Made by a program: the position numbers and the translations under genes. Below are positions 44,665 through 58,619 of a stretch of 64,000 bases of DNA, in pieces. Position 1 is the stretch's first letter, and each line of letters opens with the position of its first letter. Below the pieces are notes generated by a model. It made no database searches. It saw only the letters and a list, made by a program, of their open reading frames with translations, and had not been told where the DNA came from. The DNA is from Henckelia pumila (lineage: Eukaryota > Streptophyta > Magnoliopsida > Lamiales > Gesneriaceae), in assembly GCF_033568475.1 (NCBI RefSeq), contig NC_133122.1, positions 20,219,206 to 20,283,205 on the forward strand. Reading direction: 5' to 3'.

Positions 44665-47600
44665 ATGGCTACTTTTGCCAGACCAGAGAATGCTTTGAAG
44701 CGAGCTGAAGGTAGGTTATTAATCAGTCATTTTGCGGTTGAGTTGAACGTTACCATCTTCTCCAGTGAAAGTTACTTTCTAACAGCATATTTTGATTTCT
44801 GTGGGATAGATTACTGCTAAATATGCCAACATTGGAAATGCTTTTATTTTAAACGGGGCTATTTGATTATTGTTCTGTTGTGTTTCCACATGTCTAGAAG
44901 TAAGGATGAGTCAGTCAGCAATTTAGAGTTACCATATTTCCCCCCTTAATTTTTTGGTGGTCTTCTCACGTGTGTTGACTAGAATAGTGCGTGTGGGAGT
45001 CACATTGTTCCTGGGTACTGGTGTAAGACACAGACAGCGTTTCTTTGAGGACTCCCACAGCATATACCACATTTTCTGATGGTCAATATCAACCTTTCAT
45101 ACCAACTTCATCTTGCTCTATGATGTCGGTTAAAATTAGTTTTATTCCTCCGTTTACATTTTCTGGTACTTGTTCCTGATAAACTTAAAATCTGTTTATG
45201 CAGAGTTGATAAATGTTGGACAAAAGCAAGAAGCCCTTGAGGCTCTTCACAGTTTCATTACCTCCAGGAGGTACAGAGCATGGACAAGGACACATGAGAA
45301 GATAATGTTGAAGTATGTGGAGCTATGTGTTGACATGAGGAGGGGAAGACATGCCAAAGATGGTCTTATACAGTATCGTGGTATCTGCCAGCAAGTTAAT
45401 ATTACTTCACTGGAAGAGGTTATAAAGCATTTCATGCAGATGGCTACAGAGAAAGCCGAGCTTGCGCGTAATCAGGCGCAAGCCTTGGAAGAGGCCCTGG
45501 ATGTTGATGACTTAGAAGCTGATAAACGGCCTGAAGATCTTCTTTTAAGCTATGTCAGTGGAGAGAAAGGAAAAGACAGATCTGATCGCGAACTTGTCAC
45601 ACCATGGTTTAAGTTCCTGTGGGAGACATACAGAACAGTATTGGAAATTTTACGCAACAACTCAAGATTGGAGACTTTGTATTCGGTGAGTTTTACCATT
45701 ACATTTATGCTCATCCTAATTCAGAAATTCTGCTGTTACTTTTTGATTAGTATTTTTGTTTTGGAGGTTTTGATTTGATTTTTAATTAGTTTTATTTGTG
45801 TCGTGAAGCCTGAAGTAGTTTTTGCAACCTTTTGGCACTACTTTAATTATTTTGTGGATTTCCCAGAAAGGTGTGCCATGGGTTCAATTCGTTCAAAGAA
45901 CCATGGATATACTCGAATACCAATGTTCTTTTATTTTGAACTTTGTATATAACCTGGTTACTTGTTATTTATTGGCTGAATTTTTTATTGGGGATTTGAT
46001 CTCTTTATGCCACCTATCTGTATGATCTTTGTTATTGGTAGCAGGGTTAAAGTTTCAAATTGTTTCAGAAACAATTATTTCAAGAACACACTCAAAATTC
46101 CTCCTCCTCCTGCTCTGCTCTGTTCTTTTCTTCTTAGTTTTTATTTTATCTATACCATCCGCCCAGCGCTTGCAGTGGCATTGGTGGATAAATCTGTTTG
46201 AAGATAGTCTTGGTGATCCTTTAAGTACATGCATTTGTATCTGCAAGTTAACATTGATGGATGTCCCAAGCTTATAATCTTCTATAACTGGATCTTCTTT
46301 GAGGTCACTGTGAATCTCTTGGGAACCGCTGTAGTTCTCTTTTCGAATTTGTGGTGCTATATTGTCATAACTCCCTCTGTAATATGCTTATTTTAATGAT
46401 TGTTAGTAACGAGATGCTTCACTTTGTCTCAATGTTGATATTTGCCAGTTAAAAAGTTCAAAAGCTTACTGATAAGCTGGTTTTGTGAGCATGAAGAAAA
46501 TATATGTTCTTGTTATGAAGTCATCATTGGTGATCTCTTTTTTTCCTGAATTGTACTGTACAGATGACTGCACACCGTGCATTCCAATTCTGTAAGCAAT
46601 ACAAGCGGACTACGGAATTTCGGCGACTATGTGAAATCATTCGGAATCATCTAGCTAACCTTAACAAGTATAGGGATCAGAGAGATAGGCCTGATCTTAC
46701 TGCACCAGAAAGCTTGCAGTTATATCTCGATACCAGATTTGAACAGCTGAAAGTTGCTACCGAACTTGAACTTTGGCAGGTTTGTTCAGTTTTTGGTTCG
46801 TGCTTGAATTGCGAGCATGTTTCAAGTTACTACTCGCTAGTACCTTCACATCAGACTTGATGATTTTTTTATGATTTGCCCTTCTTCCTTTTCATTTACT
46901 TGCAGGAAGCTTTTCGTTCCATCGAGGATATACATGGACTGATGTCCATGGTTAAAAAGACACCTAAACCATCCTTGATGGTTGTCTACTATTCCAAGCT
47001 TTCTGAAATATTTTGGATGTCGTCCAACCATCTATATCATGCTTATGCTTGGCTTAAGCTTTTCTTACTTCAAAAGAGCTTTAATAAGAACCTAAACCAG
47101 AAGGATTTGCAACTGATAGCCTCGTCAGTTGTTCTAGCTGCACTATCTGTACCACCTTATGATCGCTCATATGGTGCATCTCATTTGGAGCTTGAGAATG
47201 ATAAAGAACGGAGTTTGAGAGTGGCCAACCTTATAGCATTTGATGTTGAAACGAAGCCTGAGAGCAAAGAAGTTGTAATAACAAAATCCTAGCTGGATCT
47301 CTGCTTCATCTTACTACATTTAATTCCTTAAGTCTGTTAACTGATTATTTTTATTTTTGCTTTCAGCTTTCCAGGTCATCACTTCTTTTGGATTTGGTAA
47401 TTATCTCGGACGCATTTAAATTATTTGGTTTTGGTTTTTCTATGATTATATCAAGTTTTGATTAGATTTTCAATCCCCATTCACCTCTTACCTTTTGCTT
47501 TTTTGCATGAATGAGCTATGTTGATGAGGGTCATGTCCTCTTGAACTGCTTAAACCTAAATTTGTTTTCCAAATCTTTATTTCTCACATTATTATTCTTC

Positions 47601-50600
47601 CTTGTTACCTTGGTTAGGTCACGAAAGGTGTAATGACCTGTGTAACTCAAGAAGTGAAGGATATTTTTCATATTTTAGAACACGAGTTTCTTCCCTTAGA
47701 TCTGGCATTGAAACTGCAACCCTTGCTAACAAAAATCTCAAAGCTTGGGGGCAGGACTGCTTCTGCTTCTTCTGTTCCAGAGGTACAACTGTCTCAGTAT
47801 GTTCCTTCTATAGAGAAGCTTGCAGCTCTGAGGCTTCTGCAGCAGGTGTGCGTGTCTGTCAGTTGTGTTACCCCCTGATCTATACTCTTGTCTTGCAGTT
47901 TTTGTAATATGACTCAAGTGGTTTTTGCTTTTCTACCTTTATTTATCCAGGTCTCAAAGGTTTATCAGACAATGAATATTGAAAACCTGTCGATGATAGT
48001 TCCTTTCTTTGATTTTTCTGTTGTTGAGAAGATTTCTGTTGATGCAGTAAAGAATAACTTTTTAGAAATGAAAATTGATTATCGGAAGAGTGCCATCTTC
48101 TTTGGTAACAAGGTAATATCCACCATTTTTTTCTTTTGACATATTTTTTGATATGATGATATGTTATATTGATTGACATGTTTTATTTAGATCTTTCCCT
48201 TCGGGAGATGCCACAACGCCCACATTGTGTTCTGACCTTGAAATTTTGACGATTTTTAATTCTTACGTATTTTTTACCGTTTGAAATTTTGACGATTTTT
48301 TAAAATATTTTTTCGTATTTTTAACCTTTCATAATTGGGGAACCTTTTGATTTATCCCATAATCTACCAATTTATACAATACAATCATATTTTTTAATTC
48401 AGAGTCTCGAATCAGAAGGCATACGAGACCACCTGTCCACATTTACTGAATCCCTCTGCAAAGCAAGGGTCATGATCTTCCCACCTGCGAAGAAAACTTC
48501 AAAATTGGAGGATAGACTTTCTAATCTAGTGGAAGTGATAGAAAAAGAACACAAAAGACTCCTTGCACGCAAATCAATTATCGAAAAGCGCAAAGAAGAA
48601 CATGAGCGCCAGCTTTTGGAGATGGTATGTCCATTTTTCCTCAATAAGGATGTCTTACAATTCATCTTTGAATTGTTATTTAATAGATGATTAGGAGATA
48701 TCCAAGTTATTGCTTTCAACTTGTGTGTTCTTAAGGAACGGGAAGAGGAGGCAAAGAGGCAAAAATTACAAAAGATAACTGAAGAGGCAGAACAGAAAAG
48801 GCTTGCTACTGAGTTTGAGCAAATGAAAAATCAAAGAATTCTCAGGGAAATAGAGGAACGCGAGCTTGAGGAAGCCCATGCTCTGCTACAGGAAGCTGAG
48901 AAACACAGGAAGAGGAAAGGGAAGAAACAAGTTCTAGAGGGAGTGAGTTAAACCTTTCCCCTGGTTGGAACTTCATTTCATTCTTATATGTAACATTTTA
49001 TTGACCAACAGTTTAATTGGATGTAGGAAAAAATAACTAAGCAGACTTTGATGGATTTGGCTCTTAGTGAGCAACTCAGGGAGAAGCAAGAAATGGAGAA
49101 AAAATTACAGAAGATTGCTAAAACAATGGATCACTTGGAGAGGGCAAAAAGGGAAGAGGCTGCATCACTTATTGACGCTGCATTTCAGCAGCGTCTGGTG
49201 GAAGAAGAGGCCTTACACAAACTCGAGCAGCAGGTCTGAATGAGTTGTGTTTTCTGCCTGAAACATCTCTAGTATTGTGTCATTTACGTGTGAAATTCTG
49301 TTTTGTTCTTGGAAGTGTAGAATTGACAATATTTTTTTTCGACAAAAGAGTTGACAATATTATTTTTGCTTGTTACAGCAGTCCATTTTATTTATACAGT
49401 GACCAATCTTTGTTATTTTGATGCAGCGAGAGATTGATTTAAGCAGACAGAGACATACTGGAGACTTGGTTGAAAAAACAAGGCTAGTGCGGATGCTGGC
49501 GAACAAGGTCATTAACTCTTTTTCATTATATATAGTTATCATATTTCTAGTTCCCAAATTCATTGTGGTGCTCATGGGTTGTGAGATAAAACATCGTTAT
49601 ATCTTCAATCTTGTGAGGAACTTGGTTTGGCTTATGTTTTTGTTTCTTGACATCCACATGTTGTCTTCAAAAGTTGTTCTATATTTTCTTAACATGGGAC
49701 TGGTCATCCTCTTTTTTCCCAAGAATAAAAAATAATTTTCTCATGCAAGCTGGGAAAAATGATTTGGTTGCTTAGAGCTTCCTATATCCGACCTATCATT
49801 TTCATCGAAAACATTATGTTATTTCTAGTCGTCGTATGTTGACCTGAGTTCGTGGAAAGGAGAGAAGAATCTACGACCCCAAATTTGAATTATGGCTATC
49901 CATTAATCTCATATTATATGCGTTGATCTGAGATTATGATGTCTCCCTTTAACATATGTACGGTCCAGTTCTTTAACTTTTATTTATACTGAGCTGAATC
50001 TGCTACTTGTTTTTTAAGCTTATCTATCTTCAGATTATTGGTTGCATCTGCATATGAATGTATAGCTGTATTCACTTTCTCGTATCTTTTGTTGATGTTT
50101 ATTCAGCAAATATTCGAAAGAAGAGTGCTTACCCATAGGAGAGCTGAGTACAACAGGCTCAGGGAGGAGAGCGATGAGAGAATTCGCCAAATTATCCAGA
50201 CTCGGAAGCAGGAAAGAGATACTAAGAGGAAAATGATCTTTTTTCTAAGATCCGAGGAAGAGAAACAGAAAAGACTACGCGCAGAGGAGGAAGCGCGGAA
50301 GCTTGAAGGTACTTCCCCACTTCATGTTATATTAACGATGTCATTTATTTTTGGAGAGAAATTGCCTTTCGAGACACACTCAGGGATGATTGACTTTTAT
50401 TTCTGTGGCATGCTCTGGCACTCGCAATAGTGGACCACCCGATATGGGCCGAAACATAATTTTTTTATTTCATGATAATTTCTTGTTTATTATTTTAAAC
50501 ATGTTTAAGATATGCTTAGGGAAGTAATCAAGTTGTGCCAAACTGAACATTGGTGTTTTACCCCCTCAGCCTTGACACAATGTGTAGGCTATGTTCATTA

Positions 50601-51226
50601 ATCTCTTGAAGCTTTGTTCGTCTATGTGCCGTAATCTGGAAAGTTTGCTGTGTTTAGCAAGAAAAGATTATTTGTATATTATACAAATCGCAACTAACAA
50701 TTTTTATTTTACGTGTCTTGCCATTCATAGCTTGTGATATGAACTCGTATTTTTTGTACCATTACTGTACATTGCAGAGATGGAGAGGCGTAAGAAAGAG
50801 GACGCAGAGCGAAAGGCCAAGTTGGATGAAATTGCCGAAAAGCAGAGGCAGCGGGAGTTGGAGTTGGAGGAGAAAGAAAGGCTGCGGAGAGAAGAGCTCC
50901 TAAGGGGATCAGCTCCCATTCCCTCAAAAACCGAGCCCCCCGCCATATCGCATCCAGTCGACGCAGCACCTGCTCCAGCTGCTGCTGCAGCTGCGGCAGC
51001 ACCATCACCATCACCATCACCTGGTGTGTATGTCCCCAGGTTCAGAAGAGCAGAAGGTGGGGGCCAGGCCCCACCTCCTGAAACAGATAAGTGGTCTAGT
51101 GGCCGCAGAGTGGATGACCGAGCACCTCAATCTGGTGATCGGTGGCGGGATGAACGTAAACCATCTTTTGGTGGCGGTGCACCAAGGTCCACTTGGTCAA
51201 GTTCTAGGACTCGTGGCGAACGTTGA
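44665..51226 (+). CDS. TIF3A1: Translation initiation factor eIF3 subunit A
   Basis: Coding exons by my reading: 44665-44710, 45204-45685, 46564-46779, 46906-47274, 47367-47396, 47618-47845, 47951-48112, 48403-48624, 48736-48942, 49027-49233, 49427-49507, 50107-50308 and 50778-51226. All borders are GT-AG and in frame, giving 966 residues, close to the usual ~990 for plants. The protein starts [21 protein letters not shown] helical repeat region leads to the PCI domain (around [35 protein letters not shown]), then long Glu/Arg/Lys coiled coil (exons 8-13), then an Ala/Pro-rich linker and a Gly/Arg tail. eIF3a is the main scaffold of cytosolic eIF3, which binds the 40S subunit and recruits mRNA. 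A 30-base exon (47367-47396) is unusual. Nothing appears broken. Confidence 0.95.
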
Positions 51227-52209
51227 GTTTATTCATTGTATGTTATTTTAGTCAAGTATGCAGCAGATTCTTAAAATTTTTTGGAGGTGGTGCCGCACTT
51301 TCGCTGTATCCGGAGGTCAGAGGTGTGCCCTGAGCAGGATTGTGCTTATTTTCTTTTAAAAAATTACTTTATGTTTTCTGAATATTGAATATGGATAATG
51401 GATGTACGTTGATGTTTATTTTGTTTTGTATTTGATAATTATTAAATTCTGGAATACATTGAAAGACATTTCCGACTACTTCATTGAATTAATGAGAGGT
51501 ATATTTGCTTCGTCCAATCAATCAAATTCAATCCATATATTTATGTGTATATTTTTTTGAAACAACATATGTATGTGTTTGAACTTTTAATACATTAGTA
51601 TTAATTAGTAAATATAAGATTTAAAAGTTTCGACTCAGTATACATTAGAAAATTTTGAAAGATGAATTTAGTCAACTAGTTGTTTTGAAAAATTGATTTT
51701 TCCAAGTGTATTTTACTTGGGCAATTACTCAAAAAAAAAAAAAAAAAGGAAATATACTTGGTAAGTCATTTTTTAAAAAAAATATTTGTTGATCAAGTCA
51801 GATAAAAATAAATTAAAAAAAAACCTCCTTAGCTTTAATTTCTTTGTAAAAAGTTTTAAAAAAAAATCAATACCCTAAAATTTTCAGCTAATATTTCTTT
51901 AATTCAAAATTAATGTAATATAAGTGCTAATTTGTTTTAGTCTTGAAGTGAGAAATTCCTACAAGTTTATTTTTAAAAAAAATTTGAGATGGAATTGACG
52001 CGTGCAAGCATAAATTATAAAGATACTACTAATGCTAAATTTAATATTGTATACATCAATATTTAATATTTAAATATATTATATCGTGGGATTTTATTAT
52101 TATATGACAGAATTTATATTCAATATATCACAAGATTTTGATAAATGAAATTTTTGTATTAAAGTTTTGTATAAATATTAGTATATATGCAGCATTTTTC
52201 ATGTATAAA
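51227..52209. other. eIF3a 3' untranslated region and AT-rich spacer
   Basis: The first ~230 bp is probably the eIF3a 3' untranslated region. The rest is AT-rich DNA with homopolymers and no gene. Confidence 0.5.
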
Positions 52210-52534
52210 TATCATTGTTCTAAAAATTTCGTTTAGACGACACTTAATCTCGCGTATGTTTTCATACGTTTAACCTCGATCAAGCGACTGTTTTTAAGAA
52301 CGAGAGATTTCATTTGTTTTTTGAAATGAAAATATTTTTATAAATATTTCTAGTCGAGGACTTGAAATATCTATTAAATCTTATATTTATGGTTAATCTT
52401 TCATTTTATTCAATGTCTGTTTTAAAATAATTAAAATTATAGTAAAAATTAAAAACGTTTTTTCACGCTTAGGCTCGAAAAGTTCAAAGCTGACCACCAC
52501 GTTTCAACGCGTTTCAAATTTTTTATTAGAACAT
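52210..52534. mobile_element. Possible hAT-like MITE related to the one at 2 kb
   Basis: The left end CATTGTTCTAAAAATTTCG and the inverted right end TATGTTCTAATAAAAAAT resemble the ends of the 1982-2521 element. The interior has worn GC-containing motifs. No target duplication could be fixed, so this is tentative. Confidence 0.35.
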
Positions 52535-52705
52535 ATTATTAAATAGAAAAAAGTTAGAAATCCCTGATACAATATTTGCTAGGAATTAACCATCCTTAAG
52601 AACACTTGATTTACGTTAGAACATATAATATTTGATACATATTATTCAAATTTTTTATTAGAACATATTATTAAATAGAAAAAATTTAGAAATCCCTGAT
52701 ACAAT
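52514..52705. repeat. 58-bp direct repeat, two copies 132 bp apart
   Basis: The sequence TCAAATTTTTTATTAGAACA and its continuation to ATCCCTGATACAATAT occurs at about 52514-52572 and 52646-52705, nearly identical. The first copy overlaps the right end of the possible hAT-like MITE. Confidence 0.85.
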
Positions 52706-53082
52706 ATATTCCCAAACCGTTGCTAACTCCAAAATTAGTTTCTCGGATTATCTTATTGTCTGCACAGCAAACAAAGGCTCACAACAAAACCAAACAATTA
52801 AACAAAAGTCGAAAATTTATTTTTAGCAAAAAAATTAATTTATTTTATCAATATAATAAGTCAGATAACCAGAATATAAAAATCAAAACAGCATCCCTCT
52901 CCCAATTTCTCACCCAAACTATTGAAAATGGCCGCCCGATCATGTCTTTTCTTGAGATTCAGAATCTTGTGTAACCTCAATTAAACTCTACCCCACGTCC
53001 TCTTCTCTCCCCTCTCGCCGGCAAACCCATATTACACTGTTGGATTTGCAAGAAAATTGTGTATTTATACGTCCCTTGTTGT

Positions 53083-56000
53083 ATGAGTGACTATACAGAA
53101 AGTGGTCTTCTTGCTTCAATGGCGACTGATGAAGAAACGCCACTTGTTGATGAAAACACCCCGCAATTTCAACCTCTGAACCATAAAAGAGATGTTTATA
53201 TTTTGTCATCGGCTTTCTTGCTGATTTTCTTGGCATATGGTGCTATTCAGAACTTGGAGAGCACCATCAATACTGTAAAGTTCCCTTTGCAAGATTTGAT
53301 TTTTCGAGAATTGTGTTTCGTGGGTTTTAATATTCATTGAGGATTTTTTTACTGTGGCTGATAAAGATTTGACCTTTGTTTGTTCTTTTGTTTAGGAAGG
53401 AGATTTGGGTACTACATCACTCGGGATATTGTATTTGTCATTTACTTTCTTTTCTATAATTGCTTCATTGGTGGTGCGGAAACTGGGATCGAAGAATGCT
53501 TTGATTCTTGGTACATCTGGATATTGGCTATTCACAGCTGCAAATTTGTTTCCCTCTTGGTATACCTTTAATACCTATAGCTTAGTGCTAGGTGATAATT
53601 TGGTTGAATTTTATCTGTTTCCCAGCATAGCATTTAGCTTCTCTTCTGTCACAGTCCATGTACCGGGACCGCATGCTCACCTTGCAAAAATAACTAATTA
53701 TAGTTGCTACGAAATCTGTTACATGTATTGATCAATTTTTCCGCAATCGTGAATCATCCCATAATTCGATGTGGAGTGGACAGGGTATTACAAATAAACG
53801 TAGCTTTTACCAATTATTTTTTCTGTAATTCTGTTTCCCTTGACACTGGGGGATTTTGATTTTCTTGTACTTAACCAGTTTGGTTCTTGTGCACAATTTG
53901 TGATTTTTCGTGTGTATCTTCGAGTCATATAAGTTTTGAGAAACCAATGAATGGCTTTTTGTAGATGATTATTATAAATTGCCTTTTGGAGATTTTAATT
54001 GGTTGATCATATACCCACAGAGGGAATATACCTCAGAATTGTTTATTAAAACATATCTAACAATGGTTTAGGTACACGATGGTGCCATCTTCTTTGTATC
54101 TTGGATTTTCTGCTTCAATAATTTGGGTTGGGCAGGTAGGAGGCATCCCACAGAATCAAATCTTTATGATATAACCTATACCGCTTCCCTTTACACATTT
54201 GTTCTTCTACCAGGGGACATATCTCACTTCTGCTGCTAACAGTCATGCAAATGATAACAATTTACCTGAAAGAACAGTTATTGGACAATTTAATGGTGTA
54301 TTCTGGGGGATGTTTGCCAGTCACCAGGTGCAGTACTTACTGTCTCCTAGAAGACTTGCGCTATTAGCTTTGACTTTCTAACTGTTGGTTAAATGTCAAC
54401 CAAAAGCAGCTGCAGTCTTGTTAAATTTAAGATGTTACTTTTTAATTTCTAATGTTTGCATATTTCAAATTTCTAACAATAGTACTTCGATTTACTTTTG
54501 ACCTGCAGCTTGTTGGGAACCTGGTCAATCTTGCGGTACTGAGAGATGAAACGGTATGTAGACTCATTGAGAGCTAGTGTAATAGACCAAATTTTGTTTG
54601 TTAATCTGTTTATTGATGTAATTTAAAGTAAAAGAAAGAGTAGTCTTGAAGGGAAGAATTCAAATTCACTTCACCTTGTGGCTTTCTTCATGAAGTCTGA
54701 GTTGAGTCTGCTTATTTGACAGCAAAGAATAATTTAATGATTTACTCACTCTCCACCTTTACTTGATTTATGTACTATCACAATTTCAAGCACTACGAGA
54801 ATCCTTATACTGTTTCCTTTTGACTGGAATAATTGAAAATGTACAATTGTAAATACTGGTGTCACTTATCACTGACTCACTGTGATGAGTGTATTTGGTT
54901 AAATCGACATATTTTGTGAAAAGGAGGGGAAGCTGGTGCGAAGAGTATAATAAAATATTTATGGAGGTGAAAATCGGCGTTCGTCTTATAATTCAAGAGT
55001 TCCGAGTCTCATCGAGCTTAGTGCTCTCTAAAATATCATTTCATGCAGGGGAGAACATTGGCTGCATTCATAATACAGTTTTTATGATTAAGCCTTTGAT
55101 GTTGACATGATCATATGATTAACATGAAATTCAGCAGTTTTCTAGCTGTCCTCGTATGACTAAACAGCTGGCTACTTAAATATGAAGTCAATAGTTTGTT
55201 TAATTTGTCCACTTTTTGTATGTGGCATGTTTGTTTTTTTGGGCTCTAGTTAATTAGATGGCTAAACAAATTGCAGGGAGGAAGTACCAGCGGCACAACT
55301 TTACTTTTCATTCTGTTTCTATGTAGCATGACCTTAGGTACGATTCTCATGTGCTTCTTGAATAGAAGAAATGGTAAAGAAGAAGCGCAACAATATTCTT
55401 CCGCGACCTTTTCATCTACTGTGGTGTCTGCATCAAAGTCTTTCTTAAATCTACTGCTTGACAAAAGAATTCTCTTGGTCATTCCTCTTATTGCATATTC
55501 AGGCTTTCAACAAGCATTTGTGTGGTAATTACCCTGAAACATGTTGATTTAATATTCAAAATACTTACCCAATCCATAATTCTTGAACAACAAACAACCA
55601 ATCGACTCGCTCCAATATTATATTCATCCCCTGCAGCTACACTATCTTTTTATTTTTCTCTTTATACAGGGCTGAATACACCAAGGAAATTGTCAAGCCT
55701 GTGCTAGGTGAACAAGGTGTTGGTGGTGCAATGGCTGTTTATGGAGTTTTTGATGCGATAGTAAGTAACGACATAATCATGTCATCTATTTTCTTGTTCA
55801 AATATGGATGCCCGCCTTGCTTCCCGCAGATACTGTTTGTGATATTAGCAAATTCGTTTCGTCTATGCAATTTTGGTTTTGCACTTTATAATAGATATGT
55901 TATTTAACTCCTATAGTTTCTGGGAATATTTCTGGTTGTTTTAATATTATGATGAAGTTGGTATTCTCACCTATCGGTGTTTAAATCCTTCCTCAGTGTG

Positions 56001-57087
56001 CAATCGTAGCCGGCAGACTGACTAATGGCCTCACATCCATCACAATGATAGTCTTGGGTGGAGCTTTGATTCAACTTATTGTTCTACTATGGCTACTGCT
56101 GAACTACAGGTAGACTCTCCTTTCTATCATCTTGGATTCGAGATATAAGGTTGCGCTTGGATTAAAGTATTTCAAATCCATGAATTTCAATTATAATTTT
56201 AGTGTTAACAATGAAACATTGAGAAATCTCAAATTCATAACTTAATTATTTACACATTACTTAGATGTATTAAAAATGATTCTAAATCACCACTTTATTG
56301 GATGAACTTAAAATCCATCCTAAATACCATGAATTACCATATAAACATAAAAAAAGTGGATTTGATGTTTGTGGTGCTACTTTTCTAAACAACAAAAATG
56401 CATTTGAAATCCATGGATTGAAATACTTCTATCCAAGTGGAGCCTAAATTAATTTGAAAATGATTGATTTCCTTTCTTGTTTCTTATTTTTATAGCGTGA
56501 CTGGTGGAGTGCTTGCGACGTTGCTTCCACTTCTCATAGGAGCTTTGTGGGGTATCGGCGATGGAGTTCTCAATACACAGCTGAGTGCATTGCTCGGAAT
56601 TCTATTTAAGCATGATCTGGTACTAATTTCCAATGCCTTCCTCTACCCTTTAGTGCTATAAACATTTCTAGAACATCCTATGTTGACCAAAACAATATTT
56701 ACGAGTAGCAATGCAATTCAAATATTTTAAACTCTACCAACACAAGCATTGAATATGCAACGAATGTAAAATCGAATTGGTGACCTTTGTTCTAATGCTA
56801 TGATAAGATAGAGCAAGCAGCTATAAAGGACGGTCGGTGGCCATTGCTGCTACAAAACTGTGTGTCGATTGATGCCTTGTCATTGCTTGTTATGGTTACA
56901 GGAAGGAGCGTTTGCACAGCTTAAGCTCTGGCAAAGTGTGTCGATCTCAGTCGTCTTCTTCATCAGCACGTCCATTTCATTGCAAACAATGGCTGTGATC
57001 ATGCTCGTTGCTCTGTTTATATCGGTAGCTGCGTTTCTTTTCCTCACGATCAAGGTGGAGAAAGCGTTTTCGCACAGCGATTCGTGA
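53083..57087 (+). CDS. UNC93-like membrane protein (UNC93-like 3 type)
   Basis: Exons by my reading: 53083-53274, 53396-53559, 54072-54135, 54214-54327, 54509-54553, 55277-55524, 55670-55760, 55997-56109, 56496-56619 and 56902-57087. All are GT-AG and in frame, 446 residues. The start at MSDYTESG is chosen as the first in-frame Met; a second Met (MATDEE, 53119) is a possible alternative. The N-terminus is cytosolic and acidic, then about 11-12 hydrophobic segments follow (AFLLIFLAYGAIQNLEST is the conserved UNC93 first helix; FWGMFASHQLVGNL; LLPLLIGALWGIGDGVLNTQ). This is a major-facilitator-like fold without known plant substrate. Plant UNC93 members have been linked to ion balance and stress. 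Length matches Arabidopsis At3g09470 (about 437 residues). One intron holds a MITE. Confidence 0.92.
56149..56444. mobile_element. Tourist-like MITE in a UNC93-gene intron
   Basis: The left end GGTTGCGCTTGGATTAAAGT and the inverted right end GGCTCCACTTGGATAGAAGT are flanked by a perfect TAA duplication (56146-56148 and 56445-56447). It is 296 bp with no coding content and sits in the intron 56110-56495, away from both splice sites. Confidence 0.85.
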
Positions 57088-58619
57088 GCTCCATGAAGGC
57101 GATTATCCTCTTTATTTGTCCGCCGTCGTGTATCTTGATTATCGAACATGTCCGTGTGCATTGTTGTGTATAACAAAACTGTTGAAGGCTGAATGGAAAT
57201 TATACGGATAGACAGTTTTATATGCTCGGCTAATATTTTTATTTTTGATATATAATAACAATAAAAAGTCAACGAAATTTAAGTATCATTTTATACCCGC
57301 AAGCTAGCACGGTTTTTTAGCTAAAATAGGTTGCCAAAAGTCAATAATTTTTGAATTAAAAGAAGGGGTATTGTTGTCTATCCATAAAAAAATATTACTG
57401 TTATTTTAAATTTCAACAAATATCATTTTAACTTTTCTCACATTTCACTCCTTTTGATTTTCTTTATATACTAACTACACTCATCTCTTTAATCGTTTTA
57501 AAAACTAAGAAAATAATACGAATTATTTAATGTTTAATATTTAAAATAAATATTTATAAATTTATGTTATTCGTTCATTCAAAATAATTTAATTATATAT
57601 GCTTAAAAAATCATATTAAATTTTATTATTATTATTTTTGAATAAATACAAAATTTTATTATATATATAAAAAATATATAGTATGTTCATACAGAGTGCG
57701 TGTGTTGTCGATTAATATATATTATATATTAAAGCACAACCTCTGTTTTGAGAAAAAATTCACATTTCATATACATGCACTACTCTCATCGTATGTGAAA
57801 ATTTATCAATACATGTGAGCTTCACTCAAAAGATTATGAGCTCCATATGTAATGATAAATTTTCACCCTTACGTAATGTTTGCAATAAGTAATTATATAT
57901 TTTTTTCTTAACAAATTATATTTATTGGGATAATGTCCGTAAAATATGATCTAATTTAGCCAAAAGTTTATATATATATATATATTCATGCATCTCAATT
58001 TTTGAATATTTAATTTATCGAAAATTAATTAACATAAATATGTGTGCGTGTGTATATATATATATTTATGTATGTAGAACACAATTACAATTTTGATATG
58101 AGTATGTGATTTTCCAAAAAACTAAAAAATAACGATAATATTGAATCATTAACCCAAAAGTTGTCAAATGTTATCAGATAGTATTTACAATCTCTAAAAA
58201 TAAGTAATTATGGAAATTTTTAACAAATTTATTAAAAAAAATATCTATAATAACTTATTTTTAGAGGTTGCAAACACTACCTAAGAATTTTTACTAATTA
58301 ATAAAGTGAACTTTTATTTTTTTTAAGGAAAAAAAAGAGTAAGAAAAGAGTGTTATTAAATGACCGATTTACCCTTAAGTAGTATATATATTTCTCTCGA
58401 GCACGGACTGCTATGGTAATCCTAACATTTTTCGCGGTGTCGGCGATCTCCTCTCTTTTCTTTCTTCTCCCAATAACCATAAAGAACCAGAAAAAAAAAA
58501 TAAAAAAAAAGAATGAAAATGGCGATGGATCATCAAATCTGAAGAAGATTCAATCTTCCCCATCTCGATCCTCTCAGATCCGATTCCTCGATCCCTAAAT
58601 CCCACCGATCCGACGACGT
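57088..58619. other. AT-rich intergenic DNA, then ARF-GAP leader
   Basis: No gene is visible. A hairpin-forming inverted repeat lies at about 58175-58284 (CTCTAAAAATAAGT paired with ACTTATTTTTAGAG), perhaps a MITE remnant. The last ~200 bp, with CT-rich and GATCC-rich sequence, is probably the 5' leader of the ARF-GAP gene. Confidence 0.5.

Noticed and set aside
47888-48179. Frames on both strands around eIF3a exon 7
   Set aside because: The minus-strand one is a shadow; the plus-strand one is the exon plus intron read-through.
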